Positions 34,300 through 45,168 of a stretch of DNA of 64,000 bases are shown piece by piece (position 1 is the stretch's first letter; each line of letters begins with the position of its first letter). A program made the position numbers and the translations under genes. The DNA comes from Ascarosepion bandense (lineage: Eukaryota; Mollusca; Cephalopoda; Sepiida; Sepiidae): contig JBBBDQ010001124.1 of the NCBI GenBank assembly GCA_037127315.1, positions 2,423,501-2,487,500 on the forward strand. Direction: 5' to 3'. The notes below the pieces were generated by a model. That model saw only the letters and a program-made list of their open reading frames with translations, had not been told where the DNA came from and searched no databases.

Positions 34300-34562
34300 G
34301 TGCGTAAATGAATGCAAGTTGAATTCCTTGCATTCATTTACGCACAAATACCCTTGGGAAAGGTATTAATCCGTCTCCTCCCTCCAGTTATGGGTTAAAT
34401 ATTAGGACAGATTGGGTTCTATAGCTATGGCTGGCAACCACTCTACCGCAGAAAGCAATGGCAATCTACTGCAGGATAATCTTCTGCCCAGTCAGTCATA
34501 TCTCTTTCGAGACATGATCGCCCAAAGCGTGTATCACGTATGGCACTTAACTGACTGACTGT
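34300..34562 (+). mobile_element. SINE-A with tRNA head replaced by an inverted repeat
   Basis: GTGCGTAAATGAATGCAAG (34300-34318) is the perfect reverse complement of 34327-34345, with an 8-nt loop TTGAATTC. Sense SINE-A body continues to about 34562. The head with A and B boxes is absent. Confidence 0.85.
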
Positions 34563-34889
34563 CGTTGGCAGCAGTATGTGATCTCTCAATGCATTCTAGT
34601 TTTAGATTGTCTGTTGGTCAGTTTTGTTTCATTTTCTTTGTTTTGTTTTTTTGTTTGTTTTTTTAATACTCTAATTCAAATTAGACCACTTTCTGATTCA
34701 CTCAACATCAAAACCTGTCGGCGGTATATGAACGCAACGAAATCAAAATGAAAAGTCGCTTTCAACACAGGGGTCCGAACATCGCATCCAACTCACAAAT
34801 CACATCCACCACCACCACCACAAAAAAAAATGTCGGTGCCAATCACGAAAGTTTGCATTAAAGCAAAAACATGACAAAAATGCCGAGTC

Positions 34890-35490
34890 ATGTATCCGCC
34901 CTAATTGCTTAAAAAGAACCCGCTCGACGACCCTCAAAAAGTCAAAACGGTTATAGCGGCCTGTTGATCAATCAACCTGACACAAGGCCAACATGAAACT
35001 AACTCTCCCATCTGATTCCTTTTCTCCTGCCTATTCTTTAGAATCTATTTTTCTAAGATACCACACAAGGAAACTCGGTGCCAATAGGTTTACTAGTACG
35101 GATGTGCGTTGTGGTGCAGTGGATATCGGCTCGGAACGAGAAATCGGAGAGCCGAGTTCGAATTCCAGTTGAATTGATTGCATTCACTTACGCGCAAATA
35201 CCCTTGGGAAAGGTATTAATCCGTCTCTTCCTCCCAGTTATGGGTTAAATAACAGGACAGATTGGGTTCTATAGCCTTGGCTGGCAACCGATCTACCGTA
35301 GAAAGCAATGGCAACCTACTGCGGGATAATCCTCTGCCCAGTCAGTCATGTCTCGAAAGAGACATGATCGCCCAAGCGTGTTTCACGTATGGCACTTAAC
35401 TGACTGACTGATTTAACACTATTGGCTGAATTGACGGAGAACTGAGGAGTTTCAAGTTTATTCCTCTGAGTTTAATATCATAAGAAAGCA
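34890..35490. repeat. Segmental duplication, copy 2
   Basis: The left 200 bp is nearly identical to 32565-32770, including ATTGCTTAAAAAGAACCCGC and GCCTGTTGATCAATCAACC. The pair lies 2.33 kb apart in direct orientation. A complete SINE-A sits within. Confidence 0.9.
35099..35412 (+). mobile_element. SINE-A, full length, GAAA-loop variant
   Basis: Complete copy with good A and B boxes. The conserved hairpin reads CATGTCTC-GAAA-GAGACATG, where most copies have TTTC in the loop. Confidence 0.9.
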
Positions 35491-35499
35491 GATGCTAGT

Positions 35500-36214
35500 C
35501 AAAGAACAATAGAGCATCTAATTGCAAATAAATGTGCGACATGATCATCCCTTGGCCCATGTATGCGTGAGTCCCTAACTGTAAACTCAACCCTGTATTA
35601 CATTTTTGTAAGGAGTGAGTGTACAAACAAATACAATGATAAACCCTACACTTGAGCTTAAGTGATGGCTAATTTTCAGTTGCTCGAAAATATTCGATGA
35701 ATCCATTAACTGCGGCGGATATTTCCGTCATTCGCAGTTAGTTAAGCTTTAGCACAAAATCCCTTTTACGAAGCACGAATCAAAGAATGTCTCCCCTGTT
35801 ATTGCTTCACAAGACCAGCAAGGAATACGCAAAGAAACGCAGGAAATACAAAAACAAAATGTTTTGCAATTAATACTTTTTTTTTGACACGTCGCTTATT
35901 TTATTTCCCCCCCCCCCTCAATGATTTGAATTTCTTACCCCGCTCTTGAATATTTTATTCAATGGATGCAGATAGTTTTTTTTTAATTTTACTGACCGCT
36001 ATTCAGGTTGAAAAACACGCACAATTAAATTAAACTTTTAAACTGCCGGAAAAAAATTCTTTGTTAGTAGAAATTTTTTTTTTTAGAAAGAATGAACGCA
36101 AAACTCTTTAACAGGTCATTTACTTTTAGCATTCTGGTGATAACTAAATTCTTTTATTTATTTTTTTTTTTTTCGTAAAACTTTCATAGTTAATGATAGA
36201 TAATAAATTTTATT
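35500..36214. other. No gene recognised; homopolymer-rich
   Basis: No coding is recognised. Several long T runs (about 35878, 35975, 36070, 36160) and a C run near 35910. Confidence 0.3.
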
Positions 36215-36805
36215 TTATTTTTTTAATCATATCTCCCCAAGTAACTGCCACTGTTTTGCGGTGTTTATGAGAAAGCGTGAGAGGCTATAGGGGGTATCAG
36301 GAAGTGGGTAAGAGAATGATGAAAATATTGGTGAGAGTAGAGTGGACGGAGAAAGGAGCATGAGAGAGAAGATGCAGGTTATTGAAATAAATGACTTTAC
36401 ATTTAAATTCTTAGAGAGTCTAGCTGTCGGGGAAACAAGTAAACGCAGAGGAATTCCACAGGCGGAAAGTGCGAGAAAAGAAGCTGCTGGAGTAGAATTT
36501 ACTTATACATTTTATTGGTTTCACAGTAAAATGGTGGGACCTAGTTGATAATCTTGTGGCTCGAGTAAATTCATATCTAGTGGGAAACAGTGAGGTAAGT
36601 TTATCGGAGCAGAAGCCGTGACTGTATCTGATCTGCAAAGTCGGGATCGATCACATTGCAGATTCTCCGCTGGATTATGTCAATGACTCCTAGCTGGATA
36701 GCAGGAGCACCCAACCAGATGTGGAATCAATATTCAATGCACGTGCAGATGGTAGATTTGTATATGTGCAGGATTGTTTCAGACTGGAAAAACTTCCTGG
36801 CCCTA
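36215..36805 (-). pseudogene. LINE-2 C-terminus and 3' UTR
   Basis: Minus-strand translation contains YSHGFCSDKLTSLFPTRYEF, then TRATRLSTRSHHFTVKPIKC, then FFSRTFRLWNSS and CFPDS, the family's C-terminal order; the RNHHIWLGAP-like part lies further 5' near 36700. The 3' untranslated part ends ACTTGGGGAGATATGATTAA plus poly-A at 36215. Frameshifts break the frame. Confidence 0.75.
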
Positions 36806-37060
36806 CACACACACACACACATATATATATGAGCGATCAAATAATCATACTTCATAAAAACCTTTTAAGCTGTCCTGTCATGAATATAAAAAATAAACAT
36901 TTTCCAAATAAATTTTAAGTGGTTCAGATTGCTATGGGAATTCATTATAAATTGATTCTGCTACTCAAGCCAAAAAGGTGAGTAAGTAAATTAATGTAAT
37001 AAAGAGGAAGCGGTAAGTAAGAATATACCTAGATTAATATTTCACGGTTTCTTTAACACT
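36806..37060. other. (CA)n/(TA)n and AT-rich flank of the 40-bp array
   Basis: A short CA/TA tract at 36805-36830, then AT-rich sequence with no recognised feature. Confidence 0.4.
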
Positions 37061-37100
37061 TTGTTGCATATTGGTTACAATCGTAACCAATATGCAACAA
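37061..37100. repeat. Perfect 18-bp hairpin at the array's left edge
   Basis: TTGTTGCATATTGGTTAC (37061-37078), loop AATC, then GTAACCAATATGCAACAA (37083-37100). An imperfect extension continues outward (CTTTAACA / GTTAAAGAAA). The left arm is an array unit in reverse, so the array starts with a head-to-head pair. Confidence 0.95.
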
Positions 37101-39915
37101 CGGTTAAAGAAAGGTTACAATCGTGACCAGTATGCAAGAAAGGTTGAGAAAGGTTACAATTGTGACTAATATGCAAGAAAGGTTGGAGAAAGGTTACAAT
37201 TGTGACCAGGTATGCAAGAAAGGTTGTTGTACACAACGTAGATCAGTATGCAAGAAAGGTTGGAGAAAGGTTACAATCGTGAATTGGTATGCAAGAAAGG
37301 TTGGAGAAAGGTTTACAATCGTGACCAGTATGCAAGAAAGGTTGGAGAAAGGTTACAATCGTGACCAGTATGCAAGAAAGGTTGGAGAAAGGTTACAATC
37401 GTGACCAGCATGCAAGAAAGGTTGGAGAAAGGTTACAATCGTGACCAGTATGCAAGAAAGGTTGGAGAAAGGTTACAATCGTGACTTTGGTGCGCAAGAA
37501 AGGTTGGAGAAAGGTTACAACTGTGACCAGTAAGGAAAGGTTGAGAAAGGTTACAATCGTACCCGTATAAGAAAGGTTGAGAAAGGTTACAATCGTATCA
37601 GGTATGCAAGAAAGGTTGGAGAAAGGTTACAATCGTGACCAGTATGCAAGAAAGGTTGGAGAAAGGTTACAATCGTGACCAGTACAAGAAAAGGTTTAGG
37701 AGAAAGGGTTACAATCGTGACCAGTATGCAAGAAAGGTTGGAGAAAGGTTACAATCGGGATCATATGCAAGAAAGAAACAGAAAGGTTACAATCGTGACC
37801 AGTATGCAAGAAAGGCTGGAGAAAGGTTACAATCGTGACCAGTATGCAAGAAAGGTTGGAGAAAGGCCATACCCACCAGTATGCAAGAAAGGTTGGAGAA
37901 AGGTTACACCGTAATTGTGCATGCAAGAAAGGTTGGAGAAAAGGTTACAATCGGGGACTGGTATGCAAGAAAGGCTAAGAGAAAGGTTACACCGTGGACT
38001 AGCATGCAAGAAAGGTTGAGAAAGGTTGGCAATCGTGACCAGTATGCAAGAAAAGGTTGGAGAAAGAACAGCATTCAGACCATATGCAAGAAAGGTTATT
38101 GAGAAAGGTTACAATTCTGTGACCAGTATGCAAGAAAGTATTGGAGAAAGGTTACAATCGTGACCAGTATGCAAGAGAAGGTTGGAGAAAGGTTACAATC
38201 GCACCAGTATGCAAGAAAGGTTGGAGAAAGGCCAAGGCACCGTACATCTGCAGTATGCAAGAAAGGTTGGAGAAAGGTTACACCGTGACCAGTATGCAAG
38301 AAAGGTTGGAGGAAAGGGTTACAATCAGACCAGTATGCAAGAAAGTGTTGAGAAAAGCTACAACTGTGACCAGTATGCAAGAAAGGTTGGAGAAAGGGGT
38401 TAAGCACCGTGACCACAGTATGCAAGAAAGGTTGGAGAAAGGTTAACCTAGACTGTATGCAAGAAAGGTTGAGAAAGGTTACAATCGTACCAGGAGCAAA
38501 GAAAGGCTGAGAAAGGTTACAATCGCACCAGTATGCAAGAAAGGTTGGAGAAAGGCGCTAATCGTGACCAGTATGCAAGAAAGGTTGGAGAAAGGTTACA
38601 ATCGTGACCAGTATGCAAGAAAGGTTGGAGAAAGGTTACAATCGTGACTAATATGCAAGAAAGGAGAAAGGTTACAATTGTGACCAGTATGCAACAGCAG
38701 TGGTTGGAGAAAGGTTACAACTGGTGACTAATATGCAAGAAAGGTTAAAGAAAGGTTACAATTGGTGGGACTACATAAGAAAAGGTTAGGGAAAGTTGCC
38801 ACCAGGACTAATACAAGAAAGGTTGGAGAAAGGTTACAATTAGACTAGTGCAAGAAAGGTTAAGAGAAAGGCTACATCAGACTCAGGAGATGCAAGAAAG
38901 GTTAGGGAAAGGTTACAATTGTACTCCATAATATGTACAGAAAGGAGAAAGGTTAAAATTCAGATTTGGACATGCAAGAAAGGTTGGAGAAAGGTTACAA
39001 TCGTGACCAGTATGCAAGAAAGGCTGGAGTAGAACATAATCGTGACCAGTAGCAAGAAAGGCTGAGAAAGCACTGTGACCAAAAGGCAAGAAAGGTTGGA
39101 GAAAAGGTTAAGTAACTTGTGACCAGTATGCAAGAAAGGTTGGAGAAAGGTTACACCGTGACCAGTATGCAAGAAAGGTTGGAGAAAGGTTGCCAACGAC
39201 CAGTATGCAAGAAAGGTTGGAGAAAGGTTACAATCGTGACCAGTATGCAAGAAAGGTTGGAGAAAGGTTACAATCGTGACCAGTATGCAAGAAAGGTTGG
39301 AGAAAGCACAATCGTGACCAGTATGCAAGAAAGGTTGAGAAAGGTTACAAATTCAAGACTCAGGGAAAAAGAAAGGTTGAGAAAGGTTACAATCGTGACT
39401 ACAACATGCAAGAAAGGTTGGGAGAAAGGTTACAATTGTGACCAGTATGCAGAAAGGCTGGAGAAAGCAGCACCAGACCAGATGCAAGAAAGGTTAGGAA
39501 AGGTTACAATTGTGACTAATATGCAAGAAAGGTTGAGAAAGGTTACAATTGTGACTAATATGCAAGAAAGGCGAAAGAAAGGTTACAATTGTGACCAGTA
39601 TGCAAGAAAGGTTAGGGAAAGGTTACAATTGTGACTAATATGCAACAAAAGGCTGGAGTAGCAAGCCATAAATTGTGACTATGCAACAAAGGTTGGAGAA
39701 AAGGTTACAATTAGACCAGTATGCAACAAAGGTTAGGGAAAAAAGGTTACAATTGTGACTAATATGCAAGAAAGGTTACAATTGTGACCAGTATGCAAGA
39801 AAGGTTAGAGAAAGGTTACAATTGTGACCAATATGCAAGAAAGGTTACAATTGTGACCAATATGCAAGAAATGTTAGAGAAAGGCTACAATTGCAACCAA
39901 TATGCAACAAAGGGT
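37083..39915. repeat. 40-bp tandem array, about 70 irregular units
   Basis: Unit landmarks are TATGCAAGAAAGGTTGGAGA and AAGGTTACAATCGTGACCAG; well-kept neighbours are exactly 40 bp apart (37328, 37368). Many units have lost or gained one to several bases, unlike the 38-bp array. Units at both ends carry AATTGTGACTAA, central ones AATCGTGACCAG. The unit is purine-rich on the plus strand. Open frames across it (for example 39119-39634) are repeat artefacts. Confidence 0.97.
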
Positions 39916-40445
39916 TGTCAGCATTATTTTAACACAACACGGAAAAATTCTGTGAATGAGTCCTTAAAGTTTGATTAAAATTTGACAATTTTTGGATTTT
40001 GCAAGGATTTCCAAAACAATGTATTTTTCACTGAAAAAAGTCGATAAAATACCCTACACTGGCCAGCCGCTGACACAATAATAACAAAACTATTAATGAA
40101 AATTTCGAACGCCTTAAAAAAAGATTTTTTAAAAATAATTAAAAATTCTTTGTTTTTTCCTCTTAATTGTAACTATTTTGACGATAAATCTTTCATTCAG
40201 AATTTTATTAAGTTCGGGGGAATCTTTTCATTAGATATGCTCATTTATTAGCGAAGTTGTGAGGTACCCACTTGAAATTGCTTGAAATTTTGTAGATAAG
40301 TAAAGAAAAAATGTTGGCTTATATGGAGAATAGAGGATCAGTTTAGAATGAATTTATATAGCAAACTGAATCTCACTCTTAAAGTATAGAAAATAAAAAT
40401 AAAAATGATTATTCGTGTGATATTGGAGTGTTTATTCGATGTGAT
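39916..40445. other. No gene recognised
   Basis: AT-rich unique sequence after the array. Confidence 0.3.
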
Positions 40446-40449
40446 ATTA

Positions 40450-40745
40450 AAAAAATGGCCACATGGTCCAGTGGTTGAAGTAATCCAGTGTCTTGACCCT
40501 AAGAGTTGTGAGTTCAATATCTGGCCACAGCAGAGGTGAACTAAAACTTGAAGAATTGAGTTACTAATGGTAGATAACTAAAATTGAGTTATCCAGGAAA
40601 GGCATAGAACTAGAACGATCTATTCCGGTGGACGAAATAAACGCTTCGAAATTCCATCGTATATCACCTGTAGAATGCCGGACGGTACAACGGCCAAAAA
40701 GTCAAATATGACAAAGATGAGGACAACAGTTCAAACAATATAAAT
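40450..40745 (+). mobile_element. tRNA-headed SINE, uninterrupted relative of 26126-26902
   Basis: A box TGGTCCAGTGG, B-box-like GAGTTCAATATC, then the tail GGTACAACGGCC and ACAGTTCAAACAATATAAAT. Same order as the copy at 26126 but without the MITE. Confidence 0.75.
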
Positions 40746-40922
40746 AGTTACCTCAAAATACCTCACCTCATAAATATAGACAGATGTTTAAAAAAAAATG
40801 TTGACTTTTTGGGAGATGTGCTTTTCTGTTGACTGATTGTATCGTCATTACAGATTAGGTTTCGCCATTTTGTAAAACGGCGACAGATTTTTTTTCCACA
40901 ATTGTAGCCTTGTCCAAATAGA

Positions 40923-40923
40923 A

Positions 40924-40950
<27 letters not shown>
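40923..40950. repeat. (CA)n microsatellite
   Basis: About 14 CA units next to a Helitron 3' end. Confidence 0.9.
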
Positions 40951-40956
<6 letters not shown>

Positions 40957-41160
40957 CTAGCAGTATAGCCCGGTGTTGTTGCTCGGGTGTAATGAAAGCT
41001 TAAAAACTAATCCATGGTCCTGAAGCTGAGACACTCTTTGGACGTTGGCACAAAAGACTAAAAAGCAATAGTTTTTTCCAGTTAAAGTGAAACCATAGAC
41101 TGAAAGAAAAATGAATGGATGTAAGTCAAATTTTGATTTCCTGATATCGATATATACATT
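40957..41160 (-). mobile_element. Helitron-like element, 5'-truncated
   Basis: It begins CTAGCAGTATAGCCCGG with a 3' hairpin (CCCGGTGTTGTTGCTCGGG) and keeps only the ~200 bp nearest the 3' end. Confidence 0.7.
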
Positions 41161-41178
41161 ATTACACTTATAATTCAA

Positions 41179-41633
41179 CTAGCAGTATAACCCGGTGTTG
41201 CTCGGGTGTAATGAAAGCTTTAAAACTAATCCATGGTCCTGGAGCTCAGACTCAGCCTAAAGAATATTTGTATGAAGTTTGGTGAGAATCGAATAAAAAT
41301 TGCTGATTTGTATAAAGGACATACAAACAGATAAACAGACACACACACAAACATCTTGCCTTTTATATATATATTATCGATTTTCTGCACTATTGTAAGA
41401 ACTGCAACCTTGAAACTTCTGAATATCGTTTCTTAGGTCTTTGTCTATGAGTGTATCAAATTTGATTAAAATCGGACCACTCCTTCTATAACCCGATGTT
41501 TTCGATATTTATCAGGGGTACCTTGACACAAAACCTAGCTAAGAACACTCGCAGACGCTTATAGTACAACTGTGTAAATTTTCAAGAAAATCGGTTCAGC
41601 CGTTTCGGAGTCCATAGGTAACGGACACACACA

Positions 41634-41691
<58 letters not shown>

Positions 41692-41715
41692 GTTCCATTT
41701 ATAAATAAGTTTAGG
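41179..41715 (-). mobile_element. Helitron-like element with (CA)n/(CG)n tract
   Basis: The minus-strand copy runs from the AAACTTATTTATAAATGGAA side at about 41715 to CTAG at 41179. The hairpin CCCGGTGTTGCTCGGG is intact. The tract at 41628-41690 lies where other copies have a short (TG)n. The first base of the 5' end is changed (CCTAAAC). Confidence 0.75.
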
Positions 41716-41719
41716 TTCA

Positions 41720-43065
41720 GATTTAGATTTAGAGTTTCAGTTTCTGAGGATTAAACTTTATAAAACTTTTTACTAATTCAAAATGAGATCTTAAAACAGG
41801 ATAAAAATAACCAATTTTTAAATCAAATGTGGTTTGTGCTGAAATTTGTGTGTGACGTCATAGAAACATACCAGAATTCCTAATCTAACAATTAGGATGA
41901 TTTAAGTCCTCCTTTGAACCCTTTCAGTATCCAACATTTAACACTTTGTATTTTGTACGCATTTGTCTAATAAAATAATTGCTTCTTTCAGCCTTCGAAG
42001 TAATTCAGTGACTTTGTTTAGTTGTTCATTATTACTGGGGACATCTGTAAATGTAGACATGACGTCATGAACCACAGTATTTAATTCCTAGCCCCAAAAA
42101 ATCTCTTTTGAAATGAGGTATTTATCTTCTACTGGGGATTATGTGAAAATGAGATTTATGACCCACGAAAGCGCGTTCTCTCGCAAGTCATACGATGTTC
42201 AAATCCTCGTAAATCCTAAGGTCTAACTAACCTCAAAGCTATCAGATTTATCATCTCGAATAGCATTTCTTGAGGGTTGTTCATATTTTATTTGATTTCA
42301 AAAGACATATAAAAAATGTGTGTGCATACTACAGAATTACAGAACGTATTCGTATCTGAAATTAACGATATCCTCACTCTAATATACTAAATGATTTGGC
42401 GACATTTTTTTTTTTATCTTTGCACTGTTTCACACTTTGAGGAATGAACCTGACTTTCTAGTATCTCTTTTACTCCAACTTGTGATGAATGGCTTTGGAT
42501 AGCGAACGAGAGAGGGCGAGCGTTCTTATCGGAAAAAAAACCGCTGATAATGATGATGACTGCAAGTTGTTTTTATTGTTCTTTCTTTCTCTTTTCTCTT
42601 TCTTTTACTCTCTTTTCCTTTACTTCTTGCCATGACTGATAACGGTGATTACATTGTCACATTTCTTCGTCTAGAGTCTGCATCAGCATCCATTTCTAGC
42701 TTTCCCTTCCCTCCAGCACCGTTCGGCGATGTGAAATGATAGAAATATTTATTTCTTAATCGTTGAATCCAGACACAATTTATTAATTGGTTAAAACTCT
42801 TTTTGAATGTTGTCAGATTGGTATGGCGTGACTGGCTTCAATGTCCTTCCTGTGTGGCGCTAACTCCTGCCACTTCCAATGATTCTCATCCGGATTCTCT
42901 ATTCTTTTAGTTGTTTTTGCATTTACCCGTTTCCGGGCGCGTAAGTAATGGGCGTAATCGTACGCTACACGAATCTAAGAAAGCGATCAATGGCAACAAG
43001 TGACGCCAAGACGAACTTTCGATTCCCCGACCTCCATCTTCAATAAACTTAAATCTTTTATGTAC
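41720..43065. other. Apparently unique sequence; two CRE-type palindromes
   Basis: No gene or repeat is recognised over about 1.3 kb. TGACGTCA occurs at 41853-41860 and 42060-42067. A CT-rich stretch lies at 42575-42625 and a GC-richer patch near 42925-42975. Confidence 0.35.
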
Positions 43066-43069
43066 CCTG

Positions 43070-43630
43070 TCCCTTGAGAACGTTGGCGGTCATGGCCTTC
43101 CACGTCTCCCTATCCCGGGTGGCTCTTAGCACGCTTTCTCCTGTTACACCACGCAACCCTCGTTCCGACGTCCACCTGATCAGGTCCTTCAAATACGCTA
43201 TCCGCTGCTTTCCCCTGTCTCTTTTTCCCCTCTACTGGCCTGTTAGTATCAGGTTCTCCAATCCCTCTTTCCTCATTGCATGTCCCAGAAACTTCAGCTG
43301 TCTTTTCCTGATGCTCACTATTAATTTCCTTTTCGTTTCCATCCTTTCCAAAACCTCATCATTGCTCACATGTTCAATCCATGATATTCGCAACATTCTT
43401 CTGTAGAACCACATTTCAGTTACTTCAAGTTTTTCCTTCATCTTCGATGATATTGTCCAGTATTCACTGCCATATTGAAGAACTGGCATCATATAGCAAT
43501 CCAGTACCCTCTTCTTTGTTTCTAGCGAAATTGTCCTGTTTCTCAATACTTTACTCAACTTCTAGAATGCTTCCTTCGCTATGCCAGTTCGCCTTCGGAT
43601 CTCTGTGTCGCACTTTCCGTCTTCAATAAA
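43070..43630 (-). pseudogene. LINE-1 C-terminal region, best-preserved copy
   Basis: The open stretch 43232-43558 reads KVLRNRTISLETKKRVLDCY, then LQYGSEYWTIS, then WFYRRMLRISWIEHVSND, then RKRQLKFLGHAMRKEGLENL in one frame. Downstream of this (43070-43230, minus) the family's 3' coding continues with a frameshift. The palm domain and endonuclease are absent. It ends right before a 5S-like sequence. Confidence 0.85.
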
Positions 43631-43651
43631 TTAAATGGATAGAATAATTTA

Positions 43652-43770
43652 GTTTACAGCCGTATCACATTGAAATACCGATTCTCGTCCAATCACAGAA
43701 GTTAAACAACGTTGAGCTTGTCAGTACTTAGATTGGTGACCGCTGGGGAATACGAGGTACTGTAAGCTAT
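43652..43770 (+). pseudogene. Near-full-length 5S rRNA-like sequence
   Basis: About 119 nt follow 5S rRNA order: TTACAGCCGTATCAC, AATACCGATTCTCGTCCAAT, CAGAAGTTAAACAACGTTG, GTCAGTACTTAGATTGGTGA, CCGCTGGGGAATACGAGGTA, CTGTAAGCT. Box A and box C regions are recognisable but altered. The terminal stem (TTACAGC / CTGTAAG type) is retained in outline. No T-run terminator directly follows. It may be a 5S pseudogene or the head of a 5S-derived SINE. Confidence 0.75.
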
Positions 43771-43904
43771 GCAGCAGACATAGTATACTGGTGGTTGATA
43801 AAATCTTACTTTTTATTTTTACAATTGTTCACCCAATTCAAGGCCAAGGGCTAATCTAAGTAGAGTTACTGCGTGGAGTTGTATTAGTGTAAATAAAAAC
43901 AAGG

Positions 43905-44735
43905 GTTTTTTTTTTTTTAATCATCTCACCCCAAGCAAAGCATTCTACTGCCACTGTTGCGCAGGGGGTTACATAGGAGAAAGTAATGAGAAAGAGGGGT
44001 TAGTTATATGAAATGTTAGGAGGTGGGTAATAGACGGATGAGGATACCGAGGATGGTGGTGGAGTAGATGGAAAAAGAGCTTGTGAGAATGGATGCGAGT
44101 TAGTGTGATAGGAGATGTCTATTGACCTTACGAGTAAATTCCTGGAGATTGTAGCTGTCGGGGAAGCAAGTATATGGAAGGAAATTCCACAGGCAGGAAG
44201 TGCGAGAAAAAAAGCTGTTAGAGTAGAAATTGCGGTTACACTTTATCGCTTTCACTGTAAAAGGGTGGGACCTCGTTGCTAATCTTGTTGCTCGTGTAAA
44301 TTCATACCTAGGGGGCACCAGTGATCTAAGTTCATCAGAGCTGAAGCCGTGAAAGTATTTATAGACGAGGCACAGGGAAGCCACGTTCCGCCGGTGAGGG
44401 AGCGACTGCAGCCGAGCTGCTAAGTCGGTATCAATCACATTGCAGTTTCTCCGTTGGATTTTGTCAAGAACCCCGAGGGGCACGCGACCAGATGTGGCAG
44501 CAGTATTCAATACACGGGCGGATGGTAGATTTATATATGTGCAGGATGGACTCAGACGGGAAAAACTTCCTGAACCGACCTTCTTGGCAGCGGATTTAGC
44601 AATGAATTCGATATAGTCATTCCACTTGAGGTCCGCTGAGACTGTGAGGCCAAGGAGGCGTAGTGTTTTTCTCTCAGGGAGGCTAGTCCGTTCCATGCTA
44701 ATGGGGTGGGTAAGATCGAATGTCTATGATGGTTA
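43905..44735 (-). pseudogene. LINE-2 reverse transcriptase C-terminus and 3' UTR, best copy
   Basis: The open stretch 44100-44696 (198 codons) reads RLLGLTVSADLKWNDYIEFI, AKSAAKKVGS, then VLDKIQRRNCNVID, PHRRNVASLCLVYKYFHGFS, TRATRLATRSHPF, SRTSCLWNFLPYTCFPDSYN and ends NRHLLSH. This is the C-terminal third of a Jockey/CR1-group LINE. The CMEYCCHIW segment is damaged by a deletion (PSARVLNTAATSG). The 3' UTR ends GGGGTGAGATGATTAA plus poly-A at 43905. The catalytic palm motif lies upstream and is missing. Confidence 0.85.
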
Positions 44736-44890
44736 ATAGATATGTGCTGAAGAAGACTTTAGAAGGATCCGGAAACCTAATCCTAAACAGGAAACAAGGG
44801 ATAAGCCTCTACTCCCATTCAAAAGACCAGGGAGAAGCGTGAACCGGGCGATAGGCGAACCTATCTACTCCTCACTACTGATACTAATTT
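44736..44890 (-). mobile_element. LINE-2-tail repeat, 5' part
   Basis: AATCCTAAACAGGAAACAAG and GTGAACCGGGCGATAG match the short family at 48778-48980. Here it abuts the LINE-2 reading frame, suggesting the short elements are deletion derivatives of LINE-2 or fused to it. Confidence 0.5.
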
Positions 44891-45168
44891 TGATCTGCGG
44901 AGGGGCTTCTGGACTGACAAATTACAAGACCTACCCAAATTTGGGCGACTGAGTGATAAAGTAATTTAAATAAATTTGTTGCTTGAATTCATGTTGAAAA
45001 TTGAAGATATATTGTAATTTTGTTATTACAATGATTTACGAAAACATAATATCACTACATAAAAACTTTCATGTTTCAGAATACTGTTTTTCTTCAGGTG
45101 ATATGTTAAAATAAATGGTGAAAATGATTTCTTTTTAAAATATAAGATGAATTCATGGTTATTTAATA

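Noticed and set aside
37123..39634. Open frames of up to 171 codons with QERLEKGYNRDQYARK-like repeats
   Set aside because: They follow from the 40-bp array; the frame shifts each unit, both strands are open and indels break the reading.
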